From assembly GCA_022842825.1 (NCBI GenBank), contig JALHOU010000027.1, forward strand, positions 1 to 32,350: a DNA stretch of 32,350 nt. The letters run 5' to 3'. Shown here in pieces: positions 9,354 to 18,096 of the stretch. Both the position numbers and the translations under genes were made by a program. The notes under the pieces are model-generated. The model had not been told where the DNA came from. It saw only the letters and a program-made list of their open reading frames with translations, and made no database searches. Position 1 is the stretch's first letter. Every line of letters begins with the position of its first letter. This DNA is from Rubrivivax sp. (lineage in GTDB: Bacteria; Pseudomonadota; Gammaproteobacteria; Burkholderiales; Burkholderiaceae_C).

Positions 9354-10468
9354 GGCACCATCCCCAGCACGAGGTTGCGCAGCGGCACGACGAGCATCGT
9401 GCTGCGGTAGCGGTAGCACTGCCAGTCGGCCACGTCGGCCGTGACGGCAGCGCCGAAGAGCGTGGGCATCGCGGTGCTGGCCTCGCAGTCGCCGGCGGCG
9501 TTCGGCTTCTCGCGTTGCGTGCTGCGCGTGACCATGCCGATGCGCAGCGCGCGCACGCGCGGCAGGTTGGCCGGCGTGAGCGTGGCGAAGCCGCTCGCCG
9601 CGGCTTGCCATGAGGCGAGTGCCGTCGTGCCGGCATCGGCCAGGCCGTACTCGGCGCGGAAGGCGATGACGTTGCGCGCCAGCACCACCGCGTCGCCGCC
9701 AAGCGGCCGCTCGAGCGTGAGGTCGGTGCCGACGAGGCGGTAGCGCGACCAGCGCAGGTCGCCCAGCAGCGTGACGCGGCCGCGGTCGGGGTAGGTGACG
9801 TTGGTCGTGAAGGCGGCGCGGTTGTAGCGGGCCGTCGTCACGTTGGCATATTCGATGACCTGCGGCGTGTCGACGCCGGCGGCGGTGTTGGTGGTGACGG
9901 TGCGCACGACGCACGGGTCGCCCGGCGTCGCCGGCGCCAGCAACACGGCCTGGCCCACGCCCACCGGCAGCAGAGAGCGCAGCGGCGCCGAGGCCGTGGT
10001 GCTGGCGGCCTGGAGCAGCACGTTGGCGCCCGAGGACACGTCGGTGGCGTAGAGCACGTCGATGCGGTCGCCGGCGGCCTCGGTGGTGATGGACACCGGC
10101 GTGAAGTCCACGCCGTCGAGCAGCACGCTGGTGCCCACGCTCAGGTTCAGGCGGCGGCAGAGGAACTGCGAGTCGCCGAAGAAGCCGAGGCCGGCGGCGG
10201 ACACGTCGTCGCGCAACGCCGCCAGCGCCGTGCCGGCACTGACCGTCGTGCCGCCGGTGCCGACGCCCTGGCGCTGGGTGGCCGTGAAGAGCATGGCGCC
10301 ACTGGTCGCGGTGAGGCTGACGAGCAGCGCGACGACCAGGCCCACCATCAGTTCGACGAGGGACAGGCCGCGGGAAGGGCTGCGGAACAGACCGCGACAA
10401 GCGCCCGGGGCAAGGCCGCGCGGCGCGCGCGGCCCGGCGCGGCGCCCGGTGTTGAAATCAGCGCACAT
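9350..10468 (-). CDS. pilW: PilW-like minor pilin
   Basis: Prepilin motif SRGLSLVELMVGLVVALLVSLTATSGAMLF. Length and neighbours fit PilW. ATGA overlap with pilX. Confidence 0.85.
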   Translation of the reverse strand: MCADFNTGRRAGPRAPRGLAPGACRGLFRSPSRGLSLVELMVGLVVALLVSLTATSGAMLFTATQRQGVGTGGTTVSAGTALAALRDDVSAAGLGFFGDSQFLCRRLNLSVGTSVLLDGVDFTPVSITTEAAGDRIDVLYATDVSSGANVLLQAASTTASAPLRSLLPVGVGQAVLLAPATPGDPCVVRTVTTNTAAGVDTPQVIEYANVTTARYNRAAFTTNVTYPDRGRVTLLGDLRWSRYRLVGTDLTLERPLGGDAVVLARNVIAFRAEYGLADAGTTALASWQAAASGFATLTPANLPRVRALRIGMVTRSTQREKPNAAGDCEASTAMPTLFGAAVTADVADWQCYRYRSTMLVVPLRNLVLGMVP

Positions 10469-10910
10469 CGGTCACGGCCTCCAGGCGTCGGGTGTCGCCG
10501 CTGTCCTTGCCGGTCCAGTTCACGACCACGGTCATCCGGCCGCTGGCGGCGTCGAGCGTTGCCGTGCTGCTCACGGTGCCGGGCAAGGCGGCGGACACGC
10601 GCGTGGCCCATTCGGTGGTGCGGGCCATGGCCGCGGCGTTGGCGCAGGCACCGGCCTGCGGCAGCGTGTAGCAGGCAGCGTTCGTGGCGTCGACGAGCAC
10701 GGTGGCCAGCAGTTCGGAGGAGAGCTGGGTCGCCAGTTGCCGCGACTGCGACTCGGTGGTCTGCGCCACCATGCGGCCCTGGAAGCGCGTCATCGCGAGC
10801 ATGCCGAAGGCGAGGATGGCGAGCGCGATGAGTCCGTCAAGCAGCCCGCTGCCGCGACGCGCCATGACCAGACGTGCGGCGTGCGGCCGGTGTACTTGGC
10901 GAGTCTTCAT
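10458..10910 (-). CDS. pilV: PilV-like minor pilin
   Basis: ATG at 10910. MKTRQVHRPHAARLVMARRGSGLLDGLIALAILAFGMLAMTRFQGRMV; prepilin-like N-terminus. 11-bp overlap with pilW. Confidence 0.82.
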   Translation of the reverse strand: MKTRQVHRPHAARLVMARRGSGLLDGLIALAILAFGMLAMTRFQGRMVAQTTESQSRQLATQLSSELLATVLVDATNAACYTLPQAGACANAAAMARTTEWATRVSAALPGTVSSTATLDAASGRMTVVVNWTGKDSGDTRRLEAVTDVR

Positions 10911-10912
10911 CG

Positions 10913-11473
10913 TCAGCACCCGGAGAGCTTGTTGCCGCACAGGCGGATGCCGCCGCCGGCGTCCACCCGCAGGCCGGGGCAGCGCTGCTCGGACGAGCAG
11001 GTCACGCCGGTCAGGCCGAGGTCGATCGCGGCGGCCACGAAGTCCACAGAAGGATTGACCGCGCGGTTCACCGGAAAGCCGCGCGGCGCGAAGTCCACCG
11101 TCGTGGCGGCGCCAGCGACGACACCGCCGGCCAGCGTGCGCTCGCGCAGCAAGGTCGTGTTGGCCGGGTCCTGCGCCTCCAGCACCTGGATGGTCGAGCC
11201 CGAGATCGTGAGGCGCACGAAGCGGTTGCGCTTGATCGCCTCGCTCTGCGCGAACAGCGCCTCCGTCTGCAGCGTGGTGCCGCCCTCGCGCATGCGCGAG
11301 TTGTTGGTGTAGTCGGCGAAGTGCGGCGCCGCCGCCATGACGAGGAAGGCACCGATGGTGACGGCCACCATCAGCTCGATCAGCGTGAAGCCGCGGGCTC
11401 GGCGGGGCGCGGGCGAGCACGCCGCGCCGTGCGTCATGGCCGGCAGCGTGTGCCGGCCCGAGGGGCTCGTCAT
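10913..11473 (-). CDS. fimT: GspH/FimT family pseudopilin
   Basis: RARGFTLIELMVAVTIGAFLVMAAAPHFADYTNNSRMREGGTTLQTEALFAQSEAIKRN. Start at 11473 overlaps the upstream pilin stop (ATGA); 11437 is an alternative start. Confidence 0.85.
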   Translation of the reverse strand: MTSPSGRHTLPAMTHGAACSPAPRRARGFTLIELMVAVTIGAFLVMAAAPHFADYTNNSRMREGGTTLQTEALFAQSEAIKRNRFVRLTISGSTIQVLEAQDPANTTLLRERTLAGGVVAGAATTVDFAPRGFPVNRAVNPSVDFVAAAIDLGLTGVTCSSEQRCPGLRVDAGGGIRLCGNKLSGC

Positions 11474-11922
11474 GTGTCGCATGTGCCGCCTCGCGTGGTC
11501 CAGCAGGCCGTCGCCGGCGTGCCCTTGGGATGCGCCGTGGTGTTGCGCGCGCCCTGGTGATTGATGGTGAAGGTGTAGCCGCTCATCGGGCCCGAGCCGG
11601 TGGCGGTGGCGGTGAAGCCGGTGCCGCCGCCCGAGATGGCGCAGGTGACGGTGAAGTTGTTCACCGTGGGCACGGCGACGGCGCAGGCGCCGGCGTTGGC
11701 GTAGTTGCCGGCGTCCTGGAAGCGCTGCTCCATGCGCACGGCGTACGAGCTCAGCCCGTCCAGCGCGGCGGGTACGCGCGAGCGCTGCACGTAGTTGTTG
11801 TACGAGGGCAGCGCGACGGCGGCCAGGATGGCGGCGACGGCCATCGCCACCAGCAGCTCGATGAGCGTGAATCCCCGTGCCGACGGGAGCCGGCTCGCGC
11901 CGCGGAAGTGATTTCGAACCAT
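11470..11922 (-). CDS. pilE: Type IV pilin, PilE-like
   Basis: MVRNHFRGASRLPSARGFTLIELLVAMAVAAILAAVALPSYNNYVQRSRVPAALDGLSSYAVRMEQRFQDAGNYA; Cys pair near the C-terminus. ATG at 11922 preceded by an AAGGTG RBS-like sequence. Confidence 0.87.
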   Translation of the reverse strand: MVRNHFRGASRLPSARGFTLIELLVAMAVAAILAAVALPSYNNYVQRSRVPAALDGLSSYAVRMEQRFQDAGNYANAGACAVAVPTVNNFTVTCAISGGGTGFTATATGSGPMSGYTFTINHQGARNTTAHPKGTPATACWTTRGGTCDT

Positions 11923-12082
11923 GCCGGACACCTTGCATCGAAGGCGGGGCGGGGCGCGCCATGGGGCACGCCGGGAGCCATCGCCATGAGCAGGTATCGG
12001 CAGGACCGGGTGGCGACTTGAGCGCCGTACAGTGATTCGGAGTGCGTGGCCGGGGCCGCCAGGCTCACGCGCCGTGCCGCGG

Positions 12083-12098
12083 CGTGACGTGCGTCACG
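12083..12098. promoter_or_regulatory. Palindrome CGTGACGTGCGTCACG with GTGA-N6-TCAC core (CRP-like site candidate)
   Basis: Perfect dyad CGTGACG-TG-CGTCACG in the ruvB-pilE intergenic region. Confidence 0.4.
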
Positions 12099-12119
12099 TC
12101 GGCCGCGGGGCGACCCGGC

Positions 12120-13211
<1,092 letters not shown>

Positions 13212-13293
13212 GGCGCGATTATCCGTGCCGGCACAATCGGCCCGAGCGGGCCCGGCCCGCCCATGACGCCACGAACCACCCGAGGAGACACCG

Positions 13294-13953
13294 ATGATCA
13301 CCCTGTACGGCGCCACGCTGTCGAACTACTACAACAAGGTCAAGCTCGTGCTGCTGGAAAAGAGCCTGCCGTTCACCGAGCAGGTGCAGCGCACGCGCTC
13401 CACCGACGAGGCGGTGCTCAACGCCACGCCGCTGGGCAAGATCCCGTTCGTGCGCATTGGCGATCAGACGCTGTGCGAGAGCCAGGTCATCGTCGACTGC
13501 CTGGAGGCGATGCACCCGAACCCGCCGCTCGTGCCGGCCGACCCGCTGGGCGCGGCCAAGGTGCGCGAGCTGTGCGCCTTCATGGAACTGTATGTCGAAC
13601 TCGTGGGGCGCGAGCTCTATGGCCAAGCCTACTTCGGCGGCAAGGCAAGCGAAGACGTCAAGGCCGGCGTGCGTGAGCGGCTGACGAAGAACCTCGCGGG
13701 GCTCAAGCGGCTCGTGAAGTTCTCGCCCTACATCGCCGGACCGGCGTTCACCTTGGCCGATGCCGCGGCCTTCGCGACTCTGCCCACGGTGGCGCAGGCC
13801 ACCAAGGCGGTGCTCGGCGAGGACCTGGTCGCCGCCGCCGGCATCGACTGGAAGCCTTACCTGAAGCTCCTCGCCGAACGCCCCTCCGTGCAGCGCATCA
13901 ACGCCGACCGCAAGCGCGACCTCGAAGCGGCGGCGGCCGTCGCCAAGGCCTGA
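13294..13953 (+). CDS. Glutathione S-transferase family protein
   Basis: [27 protein letters not shown]..., [50 protein letters not shown] upstream. Confidence 0.9.
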   Translation: MITLYGATLSNYYNKVKLVLLEKSLPFTEQVQRTRSTDEAVLNATPLGKIPFVRIGDQTLCESQVIVDCLEAMHPNPPLVPADPLGAAKVRELCAFMELYVELVGRELYGQAYFGGKASEDVKAGVRERLTKNLAGLKRLVKFSPYIAGPAFTLADAAAFATLPTVAQATKAVLGEDLVAAAGIDWKPYLKLLAERPSVQRINADRKRDLEAAAAVAKA

Positions 13954-14008
13954 TCCGCCCCGAAGATGCTTCGCCATGGTTGCACGCTGTTGCAGGCCGG
14001 GTTCGAAG

Positions 14009-14050
14009 CTAGGGGGGCGCGTGCCCGCAAGCCGCGCCGCACACCCCTAG
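14009..14050. repeat. Inverted repeat CTAGGGG...CCCCTAG downstream of the GST gene (possible terminator)
   Basis: CTAGGGG at 14009-14015 and CCCCTAG at 14044-14050. Confidence 0.4.
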
Positions 14051-14150
14051 AGCGGAACTTTCAGGGCCCCGCCAAGGTCAGAACGGTTCACACTGCCGAG
14101 AACAACCAACATCATCGGCTCGCGGATGGCGCGGCGGTTGTGGGGTTTCT

Positions 14151-14243
14151 CTGTTGTGCAGCCGGCCCCAGCGGCTGAAATCTCCGGGCGGTTCTCCTCC
14201 TCCTCCCTCCCTCCCTCGTTCGCCCGGGGGCGCTGCACAACAG
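14151..14243. repeat. Nested inverted repeat: 12-bp perfect arms enclosing a pyrimidine-rich loop
   Basis: CTGTTGTGCAGC (14151-14162) is the exact reverse complement of GCTGCACAACAG (14232-14243). Inner arms CCGGGCG (14184-14190) and CGCCCGG (14221-14227). Confidence 0.6.
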
Positions 14244-14284
14244 CATTTATTCGCCTGCTTCGAGTGGGCGCCGTGGCTGGGCTC

Positions 14285-14809
14285 TCAGGGCGTCGTCGAC
14301 AACAGCGGCGACGCCACCCCTGCCGGCGGCAGGCCTCTCTGGCCTTCGGTGAGGGAATGGCTCTGGAACAGGCCCGAGCGGTCGACAAAGAAGGTCTCCA
14401 CGAATCGGACCACGCCGCCCGGCAGCTTCGCCGGGACCGGGAACGGCGCTGCTCGGCGCAGCAAGGCCACCATCCAGGGCTCGATCGCCTCGGCCGCCGG
14501 CTTGCGCACGACGGCCATCGTGGCGATCTCGCCCTTCTCGTTGATCTCGGCCTCGACCGTGATGACGCCGTAGATCAGTGGCGGCAGCACGCCGAGGTAG
14601 ACGCGGCCCGGGAAGCACTCGTAGACGTGGCGCGCGGCCTCGAGCCGATACGCCTCCTCGGTGCTGCTGGCGGCCGGGGCCTGCGGCGGGCACTGGGGCG
14701 GCGGCACCATGTTGAACTGCGCCGCGGCCAGGGCCGGCAGCGCCAGCAGACACATGCCGGCCAGCACTGGCCGCGCCTTGCCGCGGGCACGCCACCTCAA
14801 CGAAGCCAC
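14285..14809 (-). CDS. Secreted TonB C-terminal-domain-like protein
   Basis: Signal-peptide-like N-terminus (ARPVLAGMCLLALPALAAAQ) and ITVEAEINEKGEIATMAVVRKPAAEAIEPWMVALLRRAAPFPVP, resembling TonB-C. GTG start at 14809 overlaps the corA stop. Confidence 0.6.
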   Translation of the reverse strand: MASLRWRARGKARPVLAGMCLLALPALAAAQFNMVPPPQCPPQAPAASSTEEAYRLEAARHVYECFPGRVYLGVLPPLIYGVITVEAEINEKGEIATMAVVRKPAAEAIEPWMVALLRRAAPFPVPAKLPGGVVRFVETFFVDRSGLFQSHSLTEGQRGLPPAGVASPLLSTTP

Positions 14810-15771
14810 CCCTTGCGCCGGAAGTAGATGAACGGCGCGGCGACGCTGGCCACCATCAGCGCCAATGCGAAGGGGTAGCCCCAGGGCTGCTCGAGCTCGG
14901 GCATGGCGCGGAAGTTCATGCCGTAGATGCTGGCGATGAGCGTTGGCGGCAGCAGGGCGACGCTGGCCACCGAGAAGATCTTGATGATCTTGTTCTGGTT
15001 GATGTTGATGAAGCCGACCACGGCATCCATGAGGAAGTTGATCTTCTCGAACAGGAACGCGGTGTGCGAATCGAGCGAATCGATGTCGCGCAGGATCTGT
15101 CGCGCTTCCTCGAACTGCTCGGCGTTGAGCATGCGGCTGCGCATCATGAAGCTGAGCGCGCGCCGTGTGTCCATGACGTTGCGGCGGATGCGGCCGTTGA
15201 CATCCTCCTCGCGCGCGATGGCGGCCAGCACTTCGGCCGCCGTGCGGTCGTTGACATCCTCCTTCAGCACGCGCGCGCTGACGCGCTCGAGCTGGTCGTA
15301 GATGCCTTCGAGCGCGTCGGCACTGTACTCGGCGTCGGCGTCGTAGAGCTTGAGCAGCACGTCCTTGGCGTCCTCGATCAGCGCCGGGATGCGCCGCGCG
15401 CGCAGGCGCAGCAGGCGAAAGACCGGCAGGTCCTCGGCGTGGATCGAGAACAACACGTTGCGGTACAGGATAAACGCGACGCGCACGTTGCGCGGCGCCA
15501 CGTCGTCGTCGATGAGGAAGTCGGAACGGATGTGCAACTGGCCGCCGTCCTCTTCGTAGAAGCGCGCCGACTCCTCGATGTCGGACTCGACGATGTCGTC
15601 GGGGATCCCGAGTTCGAAGCGGCTCTTGATCCAGCCCTTCTCCTCGGCGCTCGGCGCTTCCAGGTCCACCCACACCGGCTGCACGTGCGCGAGCGACTGC
15701 GCCAGCTCCTCGGCGCTTTCGATCTCTTCCTGGAACAACCGGCCGTTGGCCAGCGTGAAGACGTTGAGCAT
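14797..15771 (-). CDS. corA: CorA family magnesium/cobalt transporter
   Basis: IYGMNF signature, C-terminal transmembrane helices (FALALMVASVAAPFIYFRRKGWL), acidic cytoplasmic N-terminus. ATG at 15771. Confidence 0.93.
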   Translation of the reverse strand: MLNVFTLANGRLFQEEIESAEELAQSLAHVQPVWVDLEAPSAEEKGWIKSRFELGIPDDIVESDIEESARFYEEDGGQLHIRSDFLIDDDVAPRNVRVAFILYRNVLFSIHAEDLPVFRLLRLRARRIPALIEDAKDVLLKLYDADAEYSADALEGIYDQLERVSARVLKEDVNDRTAAEVLAAIAREEDVNGRIRRNVMDTRRALSFMMRSRMLNAEQFEEARQILRDIDSLDSHTAFLFEKINFLMDAVVGFININQNKIIKIFSVASVALLPPTLIASIYGMNFRAMPELEQPWGYPFALALMVASVAAPFIYFRRKGWLR

Positions 15772-15839
15772 GGCGCGTGTCCGCTCGCTGCAAGGTGTCG
15801 GAGCCGGGGTCGACCGAGGCACCCTGTGCGCTGCGCCAT

Positions 15840-17498
15840 TCAAGGCAGCGGCATCACGGGATGTCGGTTCACCGTTGAGGGCTGGGGTCCAATCAAGGGC
15901 TCCGACTGTGGCGACGATGGATTATCCCATCGGCCTTGCGTGGCCGGCCCCGCCGCCGCCTCGGCCTGGAGCGGAAACCAAAGGGTCACGGTGGTTCCCT
16001 GCCCCTCCTTGCTGTCGATCTCGATGCGGCCGCCCTGGAGTTCCACAATCTCCTTGACCAGGCTCATGCCAAGGCCGGTGCCGGGGATGTTTCCACTCGG
16101 GTCGGCCCGGTAGAAGCGTTCGAACACGCGTGCCAGTTGCGGCGCACTCATGCCGATTCCCGGGTCGCGAACGCGCACACCCAGGGTGGGCTGGCTCTCG
16201 AGTCGCCCGGGCACGAGGTCGACCCTGATCTCCCCGCCCGCGGGCGAGTACTTCACCGCGTTCGAAAGCACATTGCTCAGGGCCTGAACCGTCTTGTCCC
16301 GATCCAGCCGGGCGGTGGCCGGGGCGGTGCCTGGCGTCCCCAATGACAGCGCGATGCGGTGCATGCGGTCGCCCACGTGCTGGGCTTGTACGGCCTCCTG
16401 CACCAGCTCGGTCAGGTCCACGCTCCTGCGCTGCAAGACCTGCCCCTGGCGCGACTCGATGCGCGCTAGATCGAGCAGGTCGTTCACCATCGTGATCAGG
16501 CGTCCGCACTGGCGGTGGATGGTCTGCAGCACGTCGCGTCGCCGCGTCTCGTCGATCGGGCGGTTGAGCAGGAGTTCGGTGAAGCCGAAGACGCTCACCA
16601 TCGGCGTGCGCAATTCGTGCGCGGCGGTTGTGAGGAATTCGCTCTTCATGCGGTCGACTTCGAACTCGGCGGTGATGTCGCGCAGATAGATGGCCAGCGC
16701 ACCGTCCTCGCTGCGCCGCGCGCTGATCTCCACCACGCACGCACGCGGGCGTGCCAGGCGCAGCACGCGGGAAGGCGTGTCGCCTCGTGCGGCCGCGCGT
16801 TCGGTGGGGTCTGCAGCGGCGCCACCGAACCAGGGGCCGCAGGGTTGCCCGGGTTCGAGCAAACCTGCCAGGTGCGCGTCCAACGCGGCCGCGGTCAGGC
16901 CCGGCAGCTGCTCGCGACGCATGTCGAGCATGCGAAGCAGCGCGCCATTGGCGTGCAGCACGTGTCCGCCCGGGTCGACCAGCACCATGCCGTTCTGGCC
17001 CAGCTCCAGGATGGTGTCCATCTGCTGCGAGCGCCGTCGGGCACGCGTTGCCATGCGCTGGGTGTCATCCATGGACGTCTGCATGGACCGGGCCAGAAGC
17101 AGCATCTCGCCCACGGCATCGTGGGGCGCGAAGTCATCGAACGCAAGGCCGTGCGCGCGCATCTCCTCCATCGACCCGAGCACCGGCGACACGAGGAGCA
17201 GGACGGTGCCGTCGTCGAACACCTCGCAACTGCCGCGCAGCGACAGCCGAGGCTGGCTCAACGACCTGAGCGTGCACAGGTCGGCACCATGCTCGCGCCA
17301 GGCCTGCACGCTGTCGGCGCCGCGCGGACGGCTGACCTCGAAGCAGCCGGCCAGCGGCATGCCCTCGTTGAGCGCTGGCATCGCCTTGCCCAGCGAGGCG
17401 CCACGGCCCCGAATGCGCAACTCGGCGTCCAGCGACAGGTGGAACGGGAACGCGCGCTCGAGTCGCGCGCCGGAAAGCGCGAGCACGGGTGCGTTCAC
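15840..17498 (-). CDS. HNOBA-PAS sensor histidine kinase (H-NOX associated)
   Basis: N-terminus LERAFPFHLSLDAELRIRGRGASLGKAMPAL...LRGSCEVFDDGTVLLLVSPVLGSMEEMRAHGLAFDDFAPHDAVGEMLLLARS matches the heme-NO-binding-associated domain pattern. Kinase core AAHELRTPMVSVFGFTELLL, NVLSNAVKYSP and GTGLGMSLVKEIVELQGG. GTG start overlaps the H-NOX stop. Confidence 0.9.
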   Translation of the reverse strand: MNAPVLALSGARLERAFPFHLSLDAELRIRGRGASLGKAMPALNEGMPLAGCFEVSRPRGADSVQAWREHGADLCTLRSLSQPRLSLRGSCEVFDDGTVLLLVSPVLGSMEEMRAHGLAFDDFAPHDAVGEMLLLARSMQTSMDDTQRMATRARRRSQQMDTILELGQNGMVLVDPGGHVLHANGALLRMLDMRREQLPGLTAAALDAHLAGLLEPGQPCGPWFGGAAADPTERAAARGDTPSRVLRLARPRACVVEISARRSEDGALAIYLRDITAEFEVDRMKSEFLTTAAHELRTPMVSVFGFTELLLNRPIDETRRRDVLQTIHRQCGRLITMVNDLLDLARIESRQGQVLQRRSVDLTELVQEAVQAQHVGDRMHRIALSLGTPGTAPATARLDRDKTVQALSNVLSNAVKYSPAGGEIRVDLVPGRLESQPTLGVRVRDPGIGMSAPQLARVFERFYRADPSGNIPGTGLGMSLVKEIVELQGGRIEIDSKEGQGTTVTLWFPLQAEAAAGPATQGRWDNPSSPQSEPLIGPQPSTVNRHPVMPLP

Positions 17499-18058
17499 GG
17501 CGCGATGGCCATCACTTCATGTCGCACGCGGAAGGTGTCGTGTGCGCCGGCATCGGTGCGGGCCGCTACATGCTCCACCTCGACTTGCTGGCCGAAGCGT
17601 TTGGCCAGTCCCTTCACGAGGCCAGCCACCATGGGCGCAAGGCCGGCGCGCTCCGACTCGTAGTGAAGCAGATACTCGTCCTCGTCGAGATCCTCGACGC
17701 GGAAGCGCGGCAGGCGCATCTTCGTGAAGATCGTCTCCACGCGGCCGTGCATGGCGTTCAGGTTGCCCAGGAACGAGCGCAGGTCGCTGCCGCCGGCGCT
17801 CATCAACTCGCCGTAGCCTTCGTCGGCGGTGTAGAGAACCCAATACTCGCCAAAAGCTTCGAGCACCTGGTGCGCCGTGAGGCCGAGCTCTTCGCTCACG
17901 GCACCGACGAGCTTGTAGGTGATGTCGTCGTGGTAGGGGCACATGGCGACGAAGCCGTCGCTGTCCACGCCGGCGCGGTGGCAGACCCGCTCCCAGGCGG
18001 CCTCGCCGCGCGCCGATACGACCAGCTGCTCGATGGCTCGGTTGACCAGTCCGTACAT
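17495..18058 (-). CDS. H-NOX (heme-nitric oxide/oxygen binding) domain protein
   Basis: MYGLVNRAIEQLV N-terminus, LNAMHGRVETIF (candidate proximal His), MRLPRFRV (conserved Pro), LHYESERAGLAPMVAGLVKG (YxSxR heme-propionate motif). Confidence 0.92.
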   Translation of the reverse strand: MYGLVNRAIEQLVVSARGEAAWERVCHRAGVDSDGFVAMCPYHDDITYKLVGAVSEELGLTAHQVLEAFGEYWVLYTADEGYGELMSAGGSDLRSFLGNLNAMHGRVETIFTKMRLPRFRVEDLDEDEYLLHYESERAGLAPMVAGLVKGLAKRFGQQVEVEHVAARTDAGAHDTFRVRHEVMAIAP

Positions 18059-18096
18059 GTCGGGTGTCCTTGGCTGTGAAGGGAGGGAAGGCGCGA

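Noticed and set aside
13990-14050. GGTTCGAA sequence as a tRNA T-loop
   Set aside because: The T-stem does not pair (CCGGG versus CTAGG) and no cloverleaf or acceptor stem is found around it.
14100-14243. Integron attC site
   Set aside because: No GTTRRRY/RYYYAAC core pair at the ends of the inverted repeats and no integrase in the window.
14126-14827. Plus-strand ORFs (e.g. 233 aa) across the inverted-repeat region
   Set aside because: Composition is antisense to the TonB-C-like gene, and no start-site or domain support was found.
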